Assembly (NCBI GenBank): GCA_002722435.1
Contig: PBLX01000048.1
Span: 1-64,000 of the forward strand
Reading direction: 5' to 3'
DNA: 64,000 nt
Source of the DNA: Legionellales bacterium
GTDB taxonomy: Bacteria; Pseudomonadota; Gammaproteobacteria; Comchoanobacterales; Comchoanobacteraceae
This document shows positions 1-10,485 of this stretch, in pieces. Both the position numbers and the translations under genes were made by a program. The notes under the pieces were generated by a model. The model saw only the letters and a list, made by a program, of their open reading frames with translations. It searched no databases and was not told where the DNA came from. Position 1 is the stretch's first letter, and each line of letters starts with the position of its first letter.

Positions 1-1932
1 GGCGCTGCGGTTCACGCTAATACAATAACAATAAAAGATACAGATGGGACAGCAATACAATATACTTTTGACAATGGCCTTGCGACAGGCTCTGTCGGCT
101 CCAACGCCGGCGCACCGAAAATTGGTATTGCGGGAGTTACGGGATCCTTGGCACTCGCGACAGCAATTAGAGATGCTCTGTTGGTTACGACGCCAACAAA
201 CCGCGCTGATCTAAAGCTGTCTATTGGAGACCCCGTTGACGACGGATCCGACCATAAAATTACAATCACTCAGACTTATAAGGGTCCCATCGCAGATTCA
301 GTCGCCACCAGTGCTGATGCATCGAACATAGTCGCTAATGCCGCTGCACGCACCGGCAATCTGGGTCACACAGGGACTGAATTCATCACAGCTTCTGCAA
401 GTGACTGGGCTCATGGATCAGTTAAAGTTAATGGTATTGCTTTGACGGGCGCAACCGTTAATCTTAAATGGCCCTCGATGCCTTTAATTAATACATCATC
501 AGCCGGAAACAATTATTTTATGGGTGTCTCTCCATATACGCTGTCTTACGGCAGCGAAGGTGAATCTACAGATGGCTCGACCGTCTACCCAGGATATGTC
601 GACTTTCTAAGGAGAATGTCTGCACAGGCGACGTCAGCATTTGTCGGGGATCAGGATTCTGGCTTTATAACAGCCGGGAAAACAGAATACAGTTTTAAGT
701 TTACTTTGGACGATGTTATTCTAGCTCCCAGGCCCGGACTTGCTTCAACAGGTTCTATAGCAGGCACAGGAGATGTCTCAAAGGTAGTTTATAAGTCAGG
801 ATCAAAGAATGCATTATCTAGTTCACTGGACAGAAGCTATTCGGCTCATGTTTCTACTGGTTCTGCTGGAACTTCCCTGAGAACATTGCTAGATATTGTT
901 GGTGGTTTCCACATGCCACTCGACGGTGGCCACGACGGCCTAGACATCACTGAGTCAGATCCTTTTAATGAGTCTGTGCTTAGTGCAAATAGCACTGCAC
1001 TATCTTACGCTTTTGCTTCGATCGACCGAGCAATCGAATTGATAAAAGATCCTGAAGCAACTGAACATAACTTGGCAGTGATGCCAGGTATTTCAAACAC
1101 TGTGTTGACTACTAAACTTGTAGATACATGCGAAGCCCGAGCAGATTCTTTAGCAATTATAGACTTACCAGGTGTATACGTACCACCTTCGCAAAAGAAG
1201 TACGACACCTTCCAGGAAAGACTCACTGTTACTCCTGAGCAAGCTTCACAAGCCTTGGTAGAGCGTCAGCTGAATTCTTCATACGGTGCAGCTTATTACC
1301 CTTGGGTAAAAATAAAAGATACATCACGAGGACGCGACCTTTGGGCACCACCTTCAGTGGTTGCACTTGGAGTGATGGCTAATACTGAAAGAAATTCGGA
1401 AGTTTGGTTCGCGCCTGCAGGCTTCAACCGCGGCGGCCTAAACCAAGGCAACGCCGGCGTTCCAGTACTGAGCGTTACAGAACAGCTCTTGTCAAAAGAC
1501 AGAGACACACTTTATCAGGCAAACATTAACCCTATCGCCTCTTTTGTTTCAGAGGGTATTGTGGTCTTTGGCCAAAAAACACTACAATCGACACAATCAG
1601 CGCTTGATAGAATTAATGTTAGAAGGTTGTTAATTTTTGTAAAGAAAGAAGTTTCCAGAATATCTAGAAACCTCTTATTTGAGCAAAATATCCAAGCTAC
1701 CTGGACAAGATTCCATGGCCAAGTGCGTCCATTCTTGGAAAGCGTAAAAGTTAGGTTTGGCTTAACAGATTTTAAGGTTGTTTTGGACAGCACAACAACA
1801 ACACCAGATCTCGTAGATAGAAATATTATGTATGCGAAAATTTTTCTTAAGCCAGCGAGATCAATTGAGTTTATTGCAGTTGATTTTGTTATAACAAGAA
1901 GCGGCGCGAGTTTCGCAGATCCGCTTGAATAA
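1..1932 (+). CDS. Contractile tail sheath protein (5' end cut by the window edge)
   Basis: Frame is open from base 1 through the listed ORF 148..1932. C-terminal half (GVMANTERNSEVWFAPAGFNRGG, INVRRLLIFVKKEVSRISRNLLFEQN, F..Q....FL......GL.DFKVVLD) is typical of T4-like sheath proteins. Followed by a tube-like gene. Confidence 0.9.
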   Translation, partial: GAAVHANTITIKDTDGTAIQYTFDNGLATGSVGSNAGAPKIGIAGVTGSLALATAIRDALLVTTPTNRADLKLSIGDPVDDGSDHKITITQTYKGPIADSVATSADASNIVANAAARTGNLGHTGTEFITASASDWAHGSVKVNGIALTGATVNLKWPSMPLINTSSAGNNYFMGVSPYTLSYGSEGESTDGSTVYPGYVDFLRRMSAQATSAFVGDQDSGFITAGKTEYSFKFTLDDVILAPRPGLASTGSIAGTGDVSKVVYKSGSKNALSSSLDRSYSAHVSTGSAGTSLRTLLDIVGGFHMPLDGGHDGLDITESDPFNESVLSANSTALSYAFASIDRAIELIKDPEATEHNLAVMPGISNTVLTTKLVDTCEARADSLAIIDLPGVYVPPSQKKYDTFQERLTVTPEQASQALVERQLNSSYGAAYYPWVKIKDTSRGRDLWAPPSVVALGVMANTERNSEVWFAPAGFNRGGLNQGNAGVPVLSVTEQLLSKDRDTLYQANINPIASFVSEGIVVFGQKTLQSTQSALDRINVRRLLIFVKKEVSRISRNLLFEQNIQATWTRFHGQVRPFLESVKVRFGLTDFKVVLDSTTTTPDLVDRNIMYAKIFLKPARSIEFIAVDFVITRSGASFADPLE

Positions 1933-1972
1933 AAATTTTTGACAACTATATATTAGTAGGAGTGTACTTACA

Positions 1973-2554
1973 ATGACAACAACATATAATTTTTGGAGCG
2001 AACCTAATTTAGAGCCAAAAAGAAAATTTAGATATCTTCTGTATTTTGCAGGCATGCCACAGTTTATAGCAAAGACAGTTAGCAAGCCATCGTTTCAGGT
2101 GGGAACTGCTGCTCATAGCTTCTTGCAGCATAATTTTAATTTCCCGGGAAGAGTTACGTGGCAGGATGTTAATATTACAATAGTTGACCCGATTCAGCCA
2201 GACTCAACAGCAACTTTGTACAATATTTTAGGAAGCGCTGGTTACGTTTTGCCTACTGACGTAAACAGAGAAGATGGAACCGGAAAGCGAACAATTACTA
2301 AAGAAGATATGGTGAACTCTCTGGGGCCAGTTGTCCAGATAGACACAATCGGCTCTGGCGGGGCCCAAGACGTTCTAGAGTCTTGGATATTGAAAAATCC
2401 ACAAATTACATCTGTAAATTTTGATACTTTGGACTATAGTTCTGATGACCTCTTAAATATACAGATTTCACTCAAGTATGACTGGGCGACTCTCAACGAA
2501 ATAGGAGTATCCCCAGGCGCTGGCCTCGGTTGGAGATCTGGAAACCAGGAATAA
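1973..2554 (+). CDS. Tail tube protein
   Basis: 193 aa, directly after sheath; size, position and sequence (FRYLLYFAGMPQFIAKTVSKPSF...) fit a T4 gp19-like tube protein. Confidence 0.8.
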   Translation: MTTTYNFWSEPNLEPKRKFRYLLYFAGMPQFIAKTVSKPSFQVGTAAHSFLQHNFNFPGRVTWQDVNITIVDPIQPDSTATLYNILGSAGYVLPTDVNREDGTGKRTITKEDMVNSLGPVVQIDTIGSGGAQDVLESWILKNPQITSVNFDTLDYSSDDLLNIQISLKYDWATLNEIGVSPGAGLGWRSGNQE

Positions 2555-2639
2555 TATTTTTAAACAAAGTATAATAAAATGGTATAATAAAAGAACATTA
2601 GTTAAATTACTCAACTAATAAATTCGAAAGCGAGAAAGA

Positions 2640-3536
2640 ATGTCAAGAAATTCTAGGAAACTAAACAGAAAGCCACAGCCAAAGTACAATCCCAATAGTC
2701 AAAACCCACCGGGACCACCACCAGCGCCTCCACCCCAGGCGCCTACTGTCCCGACTAATAACAATAACCCTTTTGGACTATCATTCGTTACTCCAACAGA
2801 AGATGTGCTTTTACCATCTGGTGGCAAATTTTATCCAAAATCTAACCCTTTCCATGGGCTTAGCAAGGTTGAAATAAAGCATATGACTGCTAGGGAAGAA
2901 GATTTGTTATCAACTTTAAGTGAAAACAATGAACAAAATATATTCAACACATTAATAGACGGAATTTTAACTAATAAAAATCTTAAAGCAGAAAACTTAT
3001 TGGAACAAGATAAGTTGGCAATTTTACTTCGGGCCCGTGCTACAGGGTATGGAGAGGTATATGCAGCTAGCGCATATTGTGAAAATTGTAAAAAGTCAAC
3101 TAAATTTGAATTTAACCTAAGCAAAACAGAAATAGTCGAACCAGAGACAGAGTTTTTGTTCGACGAGGAAACGAACTGCTTTACTTTAGAGTTGCCAGTT
3201 TCTAAAATAAATGTTAAAATTAGAAACATAAATGATTCTGACCTTAAATCAATTAATGAAGAAAAAGCTAAGAAAAAAGAATTAGGCATAGACTTTAACC
3301 TAACAATATCAAAGTTAAGCAGAATGATAATTATAGCTAATGATATTGATGACCGAAGTATGATATCTAAATTGGTAGAAGTACTACCAGCTGCTGATGC
3401 CAAGGTTATTTTAAATTTTTTCGAAGATGTTTACCCTAGAATCTCTACTCTTCAAACGGTAGAATGCTCAGAGTGCGGGACTCCGAGCGAAAAGGAGGTG
3501 CCCCTTTCGTGGGCCTTTTTTCGCGTTGACTTTTGA
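2640..3536 (+). CDS. Baseplate hub assembly / tail assembly chaperone-like protein (T4 gp26/gp51-type)
   Basis: TPTEDVLLPSGGKFYP...VEIKHMTAREEDLL with two C-x2-C pairs (CENC, CSEC); immediately upstream of the tape-measure-like gene. Confidence 0.6.
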   Translation: MSRNSRKLNRKPQPKYNPNSQNPPGPPPAPPPQAPTVPTNNNNPFGLSFVTPTEDVLLPSGGKFYPKSNPFHGLSKVEIKHMTAREEDLLSTLSENNEQNIFNTLIDGILTNKNLKAENLLEQDKLAILLRARATGYGEVYAASAYCENCKKSTKFEFNLSKTEIVEPETEFLFDEETNCFTLELPVSKINVKIRNINDSDLKSINEEKAKKKELGIDFNLTISKLSRMIIIANDIDDRSMISKLVEVLPAADAKVILNFFEDVYPRISTLQTVECSECGTPSEKEVPLSWAFFRVDF

Positions 3537-3681
3537 ATATATTGAAAAAGTCACATATGAACAAATATTTTTCCTGATGAGAGAAAACAACTTTTCTTTT
3601 ACCGAAGCATACAACCTTCCTATAAAATTACGCTCTTGGTTTGTAGAAAGACTAATTAAGTACCTCCAACCTAGTGAATAA
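3516..3681 (+). other. Open +1-frame extension after ORF 2640..3536; candidate programmed-frameshift product
   Basis: +1 frame reads FFALTFEYIEKVTYEQIFFLMRENNFSFTEAYNLPIKLRSWFVERLIKYLQPSE*. It begins inside the upstream ORF and has no ATG until about 3579. A TTT TTT CGC site is at 3516-3524. Confidence 0.45.
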
Positions 3682-3737
3682 AAATATTTTTTTTTCTATT
3701 TAAAGTATAAGACACCAAAACAGGCGGATTTTTAAAT

Positions 3738-5831
3738 ATGGCAACACCTTTACCACCAGGACTGGGCATAGATAGGGCAGAGTGGGATACTTTATCTGAA
3801 GCTAGCAAAAAGTTATTTGCAAACCTGTATAATCGTGTAGAATCTCAGAAAAATCGGTTTACGACTGCTCCTGTCGGCGGCAAAGACTTTAGAGATAACT
3901 TAGGCGGCGTAACCGATGAGGCAGCTAGATTAACAGAAAAACTCAAAGCCACTCAGGACGCAGCAAATGAACTACAGGGTGCCTTTGGTAGCATTGCTTT
4001 TGAGCCTTCTATACTTGAGGGAATCTCGGGCGCAGCACAAAACTTAGAAATTTTAACTGGTAACGCCAAAGCCGGAGCCGCAGCATACAAAGCACTATCT
4101 GAAAGATTCGCTTTTTTCAATCAAATTTCGGGTGCCAATTTAAAGGTAACTGGCACACTTACTGGTCAGACTGAAACACTGACATCACAACTAGCAGCTC
4201 AAGCAGCTACGCTAGAGCAACTGGGCTTGAGTGTGGGCTCGTTTGCTAAAAATGTTGATTCTGCAATATTTTCTTTTGCCTTAAATGAAAAGCAAGTCCG
4301 GTCTTTTAATTTTGCAATTAAAGATATGGCTAATAGTTTAAAGATGGCACCAGAAGAGGTTTCTAGAAACTTTCAACTTCTTACTAAGAATTTAGCATAT
4401 GACTTTACAACAATAAAAGATCAATTTGTCAAGTTTCAGAAACTTTCTCTTCAAACAGGTATATCTGTTGGCGACCTCAGTTCCGGCTTCGGCGCGAGAA
4501 TGGACACAATCCAGGGTGCCTCGTCAGCAGCTGCCTCAATAAACCAGCTTTTGGGCAGAAATGCTTTTTCTGCTACAGAGCTTTTAATGATGGACGACGC
4601 AACCCGGGCAGAAAAAATAAGAGAAGCAATTATTACTGATCCTGCAATTATGGGAGATATTAAGTCAGGTTCGGCAGCTGGAAAATTTGCACTCGCATCA
4701 GTGGTTGAAGCACTACCAGGCTTCGATAGAGACACAGCAAGAAGGTTTCTTATGACCGGTGATGCTTCTGTAAAGGATAAGATTGGCGAAGCTGTAGACC
4801 GAAATGTTACTGGAGCTTCAGCTGAAAAATTCAAGCAGCTAGAGATGAGCACCGACGATTTAGTCAAAGCTTTTAAAATAGCATCTGATGAGATCATTCA
4901 AAGGTTTGACTCGGACGATGCAAGGGCTTTCCGCGCACGCCGAGAACGTTTGCTTGAAGGGCTCGCTCCTGGCGACATCACCGGCGCCGACCGAGCACGA
5001 ACACTGCCAGAGCTTGCAGGAGTGTTGGCTACATTCGGACCCATGAGAAGAGGCTTGTCAGCTGATTTGGTTGCCCGGGCCATGGACCGCCCAGATATTG
5101 TTGACCCTAGAACGCTGGAAAGGCTTGTAAAAGCCACGCAGGATGGTTCTGTTGACCCTCGTAAATTAAATGAACTCTTGACCAACGCATTAACTGCTGA
5201 AGGCACCATGGAACGCGGGAGAGCAATAACTGAGATTGCGAATCGAGGTATGCTATTAGGAAGTGAAGACTCTTTAGTTCAAGAATTGTTTAAAGACCTG
5301 GGCCCTGTGGCTCGATCTGGATTACTTGGAATAAAAGACGTAAATGAATTTGCATATCGAACCACACTGCGCGCCTTGACTGAGGCCCGGATGAGCAACG
5401 ACACTGCTGCCCTGGCAAAAATTAAGGCATCGCTGATAAAACGCGGCGAAGAGGGAAATAAACAAGGTGCATATGCCTTGCCAAAGCCCGATACCGGTAA
5501 AAAAGTTCGTACGAATTTGAAAACTTTTCAGTCAGATCTGCAAGAGACCCTGCAGGGCACAGGAATAACACTTGACGACATTAACTTTGACGTTACAAGG
5601 GAAGACGTTGGGAAGAGGCGAAGACTACGAGAAGAGCTTACGCCTATAGAGGACATGAATTTATCTCGCATACCTCTTAGGGTGCAAAACATAAACAATA
5701 ACAACGTTTCAGTAAATTTGGTCGCAGAAGTTAATGTTGACGGGGAAAAAAGAAGAATACCTGCAAAAATATTAGAGCAGGAAATAGATAACAGAGTCGA
5801 AAACAGCCTAGGCAAGATAGCTGGAGATTAA
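3738..5831 (+). CDS. Tail tape-measure-like structural protein
   Basis: 697 aa, Ala-rich helical N-terminal half, located between tail assembly chaperone-like and baseplate genes. Confidence 0.5.
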   Translation: MATPLPPGLGIDRAEWDTLSEASKKLFANLYNRVESQKNRFTTAPVGGKDFRDNLGGVTDEAARLTEKLKATQDAANELQGAFGSIAFEPSILEGISGAAQNLEILTGNAKAGAAAYKALSERFAFFNQISGANLKVTGTLTGQTETLTSQLAAQAATLEQLGLSVGSFAKNVDSAIFSFALNEKQVRSFNFAIKDMANSLKMAPEEVSRNFQLLTKNLAYDFTTIKDQFVKFQKLSLQTGISVGDLSSGFGARMDTIQGASSAAASINQLLGRNAFSATELLMMDDATRAEKIREAIITDPAIMGDIKSGSAAGKFALASVVEALPGFDRDTARRFLMTGDASVKDKIGEAVDRNVTGASAEKFKQLEMSTDDLVKAFKIASDEIIQRFDSDDARAFRARRERLLEGLAPGDITGADRARTLPELAGVLATFGPMRRGLSADLVARAMDRPDIVDPRTLERLVKATQDGSVDPRKLNELLTNALTAEGTMERGRAITEIANRGMLLGSEDSLVQELFKDLGPVARSGLLGIKDVNEFAYRTTLRALTEARMSNDTAALAKIKASLIKRGEEGNKQGAYALPKPDTGKKVRTNLKTFQSDLQETLQGTGITLDDINFDVTREDVGKRRRLREELTPIEDMNLSRIPLRVQNINNNNVSVNLVAEVNVDGEKRRIPAKILEQEIDNRVENSLGKIAGD

Positions 5832-5851
5832 TAAATTAGGAGTTTTATGAA

Positions 5852-6487
5852 ATGCCATTTTTTGATGAAATAGCCCGCAGATCTGGGCAAATGATAAAAT
5901 TTACAGGCGTTGCCTCAAATACGTCTGTTCAGTTTCCGGCCTTTATAACGCAGTTTTCAGATGATTACCAGGTTCAGTGGGGAAGCCAGCAAGTTTTTGG
6001 CCGAATTGATCCTATCAAAAATTATGTTTCTACTGGCAGAAGAATTCAAGCAAGTTTCGATATATTAGGAAGGAATGAGGAAGTAGCGCTAGAAAATTTT
6101 AGAAACTATTCTACTTTAATTCAGATGATGTACCCGTCTTATAGTGACCCAGTAGGCCCGAACCCTAAATCTAGAACGATAAAGGCTGCACCTCTTTTAA
6201 GGATTAAATACGCAAACTACATACAGTCAAAAGTTAATAATGTGGGCCTCCTTGGGTGCATACAGGGCGTTACTTTTAAACCAAAATTTGAGGCAGGGCA
6301 TTTTTTCGGCGCAAGTGGAGATATGATACCTTTAAGCTATTCAATGAGCTTTGTATTTGAGCCTTTGCACGAAAATGCTCTAGGGTTTGATACTAATGGT
6401 GTCTCCTTGGATGAAAACTTTCCCTATAATATGCGCAACGCCGTACTTGTCCCTAGAGAGCCGGGTTCCGACCCCCTTGAAGGATAA
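5852..6487 (+). CDS. Baseplate / tail-tube-associated structural protein
   Basis: 211 aa, tail operon context, RIDPIKNYVSTGRRIQASFDILGRNEEVALENFRNYSTLIQMMYP style seen in myophage baseplate proteins. Confidence 0.5.
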   Translation: MPFFDEIARRSGQMIKFTGVASNTSVQFPAFITQFSDDYQVQWGSQQVFGRIDPIKNYVSTGRRIQASFDILGRNEEVALENFRNYSTLIQMMYPSYSDPVGPNPKSRTIKAAPLLRIKYANYIQSKVNNVGLLGCIQGVTFKPKFEAGHFFGASGDMIPLSYSMSFVFEPLHENALGFDTNGVSLDENFPYNMRNAVLVPREPGSDPLEG

Positions 6488-6521
6488 TGCTTGATTTTTT
6501 TAACATAAGAGGTTATAATAA

Positions 6522-6875
6522 ATGTCAAAATGGACTCAAAATTCAGTCATCTTAGAAAATGGAGACAAAATATATCAAAAATTTTTTGATAAAACAGGAT
6601 TGCAGAAAGTAGATCACCTTAGTTTAATATTATACGGAGATCCAATAAATGATAGTTTTTTGAAAAAACTATCACTTTCAAAACACACTTTCGCTAGCGG
6701 CGATAGCTTGAGCAAAATAGCCTTTAAAGAATACGGCGATGCAAGACTGTGGTGGGTCCTTGCCTGGTTCAACGGCAAACCTACAGATTTACATTGTAAT
6801 CTTGGAGATATAATTGTAATTCCCCATCCCCTGCAAGAGGCGCTTTTGCAGGCATATGAAAGGATAAACATATGA
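6522..6875 (+). CDS. LysM-containing baseplate wedge-like protein (T4 gp53-type)
   Basis: HTFASGDSLSKIAFKEYGDARLWWVLAWFNGKPTD...LGDIIVIPHP LysM-like motif. Confidence 0.65.
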   Translation: MSKWTQNSVILENGDKIYQKFFDKTGLQKVDHLSLILYGDPINDSFLKKLSLSKHTFASGDSLSKIAFKEYGDARLWWVLAWFNGKPTDLHCNLGDIIVIPHPLQEALLQAYERINI

Positions 6876-9382
6876 GCAATGAGTACGATAGCAGTCAAGA
6901 CAAATTTATTTCAGGCGACGGAGGAAGAGAAGATCCTTCTTTTGTTTTATACCCTCAGGCTTATTTAGTTAATTTTTTAACATTTGATACTCCTAAGGAC
7001 GGTCCGGAATCACCCGCGGAACCATTTGGTGTTTTTGATAAGAGAATAAAAATATCGAGAATGTCCCCTCCGTCTAAGACTTACGCTAGATTGGCTAAAA
7101 TTAAAGGTGCTTATTTGCCTGAAGCCATAATATCTAAAATTTTAGTTGGTGATACTGATCCTGAAAAAGTTAGTAGATTTTTTCTAAATATGGATAATCA
7201 AAAAATTAGTGCTCTGACACCAGAGCTTAGATTATATAAGATTAGCGAAGAATTAGGGGTAGCAAAGCCTTTTTATTTTCCGGTGTCTACAGACTATAAC
7301 TTTCTGGCTAATAATCAAATTGATTTATCAAAATCGTTTACTGCAAACGCAGCAGCAATTGAGAGCTTTTCGGTTACTTTTACGGGCAAGAACCCATTTC
7401 AAGCAAGTAGGGGGTTTTTAGAAGCCACTTTAAATGTAAAAGTTGACAATATTTCAATGATATTTGATGAGCCCCGGGGCTTTGAAGGTGAATACGCTCC
7501 CATCGCAGATTTATTTACAATCCGGATTGCTGATGGAGAAAGGATTCCCGGTACAGGCAAGACCAGCTCAGGAAACGCTCTAGAAAATGGCAAAAGTTGC
7601 AGAATTGCTGCAACACTGGGATATTCTGATCATAGAACAGATGTATTTACAGCGGATGAGATAGAGGCTATTAGAAGCACATTTCAAACAATAAACTTAT
7701 TCTATAGTACGCACGACCTGAACATGCAGCAAGATGGGTCTGCTACGATAAGTATAAAATACACTGGATTCTTAGAAGCACTAAAAGGGGAATCTCAGTA
7801 TGATTTAGTAGCTAACGTTGCACAGAAAGCAAGACTACAGAAAGCTAAGACTGGTGGTGAAACTAAGAAACCTGTCGAAAACATTAAGGACATTGGAGAA
7901 TTAAGATCAGTTGCTAGGAAAGAAGCCGAGAATAAGGCCAAAAGTACCAAGAAGGAGGAAGTTTTACTCCCAACAACAAAAGATATTACTTCTGCTTTTA
8001 AGGATTTGATAAATAACTTATACACAACTGGAAAAATACACTTATCTCCAACAAATGATGTTTCAACTCGGCGTGATAAAACAATACTTCGATCCCAATA
8101 TGACTTAACCGACTTGGATAGTACCACAGACGCCGCTATGCTTATTTCTATGCGCCAACTCGGGGACGATCTGCTCTCTGGACAGCTGAGTGACCAGTTA
8201 TTAGAAATCTCTAATTTAGACTTAAAAAAGTTAACACCAAAAAAGGTTAAAGAATTAAATTTTAATCCCTTCCGCTTTGTTTCATTGAGCTATATTTCTT
8301 ACTTTACGCTTGGAGACTTTCTAGAATCATATTTTAAAAAAATTGGAGACGACATTAGGAGGACATTAAAAAGAGTAGAGTCAGACAAGATGCTGGCAAC
8401 GCCGATAAAAGAAAAGGTTAAAAAGAGAATAGGTGCTTTATTGTTGGATATAAAAAGGTTTAACGTTTTTATGTCTGACGTCATATATGTTAGAAAAGAA
8501 GAAGACACGCTGTATCCGGAAGAGAGAAACCTTAATATTGCAGATATACCGATTACAATCGATACTTTATATACAGTCATTTTTGAAGAAATGGTAAAGG
8601 ATCGGAGGTCCTTTTACGATATGTACGACTTTCTCACTTCGATGGTCCCCAAGTTGTTAACAAGATCATTTAATGAATTGCCAAATGCTGATTTTATAAA
8701 TCATATAACTTTCACAACCACAACTTATAGCGCTAGAAAAACCAACCGTTCAGTGATAAAAAAAGGAACGATATCAGTCGCAGATATTCCATCGCCAATA
8801 CAAATGGCTAGTCAATCCGGAGTGGAGAAGACTGATCAAATTTTTATAATACATCAGAAACCATCTAAGTATACTCGTCCTCTCGGGTCAGGAAACACGG
8901 AAAGAGATAGTAAAAATGGCATATACCACTTAAGAGCAAACCAGACTACGGGACTTATAAAGAGCATTAACTTTTCAAGAATTCCGTCCCCTGCACGAGA
9001 GGCTTATATGATCGCGAGAAACGGTAAAATTTATGATGAATTAAGGTATGCCCACAATGCAACTGTTGAGATGGTGGGCAATAATTTATTTTTTCCTAGT
9101 TGCTGTGTTTACATAAACCCTGACACTTTAGGATTTGGCGATCCCCGAGCAACATCCTCAGCCGCGCGCAGATTAGGGTTTGGCGGCTACTATGTTGTCG
9201 GCCCGGTCACCACAAAATTTGAATCAGGCAGATTAGATACCACTCTTCAGTTATATTTCAACAGTTTCCCGGAATCTGATACACAGCCAAACATTAAATC
9301 TGGAGCCACTGGAAAAACTCAAAATCTCAAAACTTCGGCCCTAACTACAGCTGGAATTGGCACTACAGGAGAAACTGAATGA
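6872..9382 (+). CDS. Large baseplate structural protein
   Basis: 836 aa in tail operon, 4-nt overlap with previous gene. Confidence 0.45.
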   Translation: MSNEYDSSQDKFISGDGGREDPSFVLYPQAYLVNFLTFDTPKDGPESPAEPFGVFDKRIKISRMSPPSKTYARLAKIKGAYLPEAIISKILVGDTDPEKVSRFFLNMDNQKISALTPELRLYKISEELGVAKPFYFPVSTDYNFLANNQIDLSKSFTANAAAIESFSVTFTGKNPFQASRGFLEATLNVKVDNISMIFDEPRGFEGEYAPIADLFTIRIADGERIPGTGKTSSGNALENGKSCRIAATLGYSDHRTDVFTADEIEAIRSTFQTINLFYSTHDLNMQQDGSATISIKYTGFLEALKGESQYDLVANVAQKARLQKAKTGGETKKPVENIKDIGELRSVARKEAENKAKSTKKEEVLLPTTKDITSAFKDLINNLYTTGKIHLSPTNDVSTRRDKTILRSQYDLTDLDSTTDAAMLISMRQLGDDLLSGQLSDQLLEISNLDLKKLTPKKVKELNFNPFRFVSLSYISYFTLGDFLESYFKKIGDDIRRTLKRVESDKMLATPIKEKVKKRIGALLLDIKRFNVFMSDVIYVRKEEDTLYPEERNLNIADIPITIDTLYTVIFEEMVKDRRSFYDMYDFLTSMVPKLLTRSFNELPNADFINHITFTTTTYSARKTNRSVIKKGTISVADIPSPIQMASQSGVEKTDQIFIIHQKPSKYTRPLGSGNTERDSKNGIYHLRANQTTGLIKSINFSRIPSPAREAYMIARNGKIYDELRYAHNATVEMVGNNLFFPSCCVYINPDTLGFGDPRATSSAARRLGFGGYYVVGPVTTKFESGRLDTTLQLYFNSFPESDTQPNIKSGATGKTQNLKTSALTTAGIGTTGETE

Positions 9383-10485
9383 GTACACATAATTTTAGGG
9401 GCGGCCAGTCAGAAAATTTAAGGACAGAATACTCTGAAAGACAAAAGTATCTGCAATACATAAACAGTCAAGATATTGATTTTTTAAATACCTTATATGA
9501 TAAGAAGCTATATGGATTTGTAAATAATAACTATGAACCTATAGTCCCCGTACCAAATACTGTGCTTTTTGGGCAGTACGCTGGTCTTGCAACTGGTCTA
9601 AACTTTACCGTTTCAATGTTCAATAATTTTAGGGCAGCATTCCAGGAGGGGTCTAATCTTGAAGCCCCCACTTTGATATCTGATCTTCTCCCTTCCAAAA
9701 GTTTTACAAATTTTGACGACTCCTATAATTCTTTCACCCGAGGCGTTGGCTTAGAGTTGAGTGGATTTATGGTCAGTGAGGGACTTAATCAAAGTTTATC
9801 TTTTCCTGTTTTTGTAAACCTTTTGAACGAAATATTTTTTAGACAAAACTTTTTTGCCACCCCATTGTCTAAGTCCGGATATGCTTTATCAAATTTTTCA
9901 ACCGTCTATAACACTGGACTATATGTAGATCTTGGAAAAAATTTTTCTCCCAACTTAGACCAGCTAAAGGTAGATTTAGTAATAGATCCTAATTTTTATT
10001 GTTTTGCTGAGACTGCACAAAAATTTGGATTCAAGGTTGATCTAAATTGTCCATGGAGAATAGCGGTAGACTTAAACTCACCTATCGCTCAGGATAATAT
10101 TTTGAACAATCGACCACTCAGTGATTTCGCCGGGTTTTATTCTGATGTTTTGACTTTAAAAATTGGCTACGACGATCTCTGGGCAATTAAGAGGTTCTAC
10201 GAACTTTTGTATATACAATACCATGCCAGTATTGGGCTGCCAAGTATATCTGTAGATTTTTCTTCCGTAGAGATGCGTAAGTGGTTGGAATGTTTATTGA
10301 TTCATAGGTTTAGAGAACTTGGCCTCTTCCCGAGAGAATATAAAAAGACAGATTATTTTGTGGAAATAGAATCAAAAGTCCTTGACATTTACAACGGATA
10401 TGGGTTAAACTCTAATTATGGAGCTATTTCATATGTAAACAAATTTTGCTCCGATGTAATAAGAACAATAACTAGGAGAGTATAG
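9379..10485 (+). CDS. Baseplate/structural protein, unknown
   Basis: 368 aa ORF, 4-nt ATGA overlap with the upstream baseplate gene. Confidence 0.4.
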   Translation: MSTHNFRGGQSENLRTEYSERQKYLQYINSQDIDFLNTLYDKKLYGFVNNNYEPIVPVPNTVLFGQYAGLATGLNFTVSMFNNFRAAFQEGSNLEAPTLISDLLPSKSFTNFDDSYNSFTRGVGLELSGFMVSEGLNQSLSFPVFVNLLNEIFFRQNFFATPLSKSGYALSNFSTVYNTGLYVDLGKNFSPNLDQLKVDLVIDPNFYCFAETAQKFGFKVDLNCPWRIAVDLNSPIAQDNILNNRPLSDFAGFYSDVLTLKIGYDDLWAIKRFYELLYIQYHASIGLPSISVDFSSVEMRKWLECLLIHRFRELGLFPREYKKTDYFVEIESKVLDIYNGYGLNSNYGAISYVNKFCSDVIRTITRRV

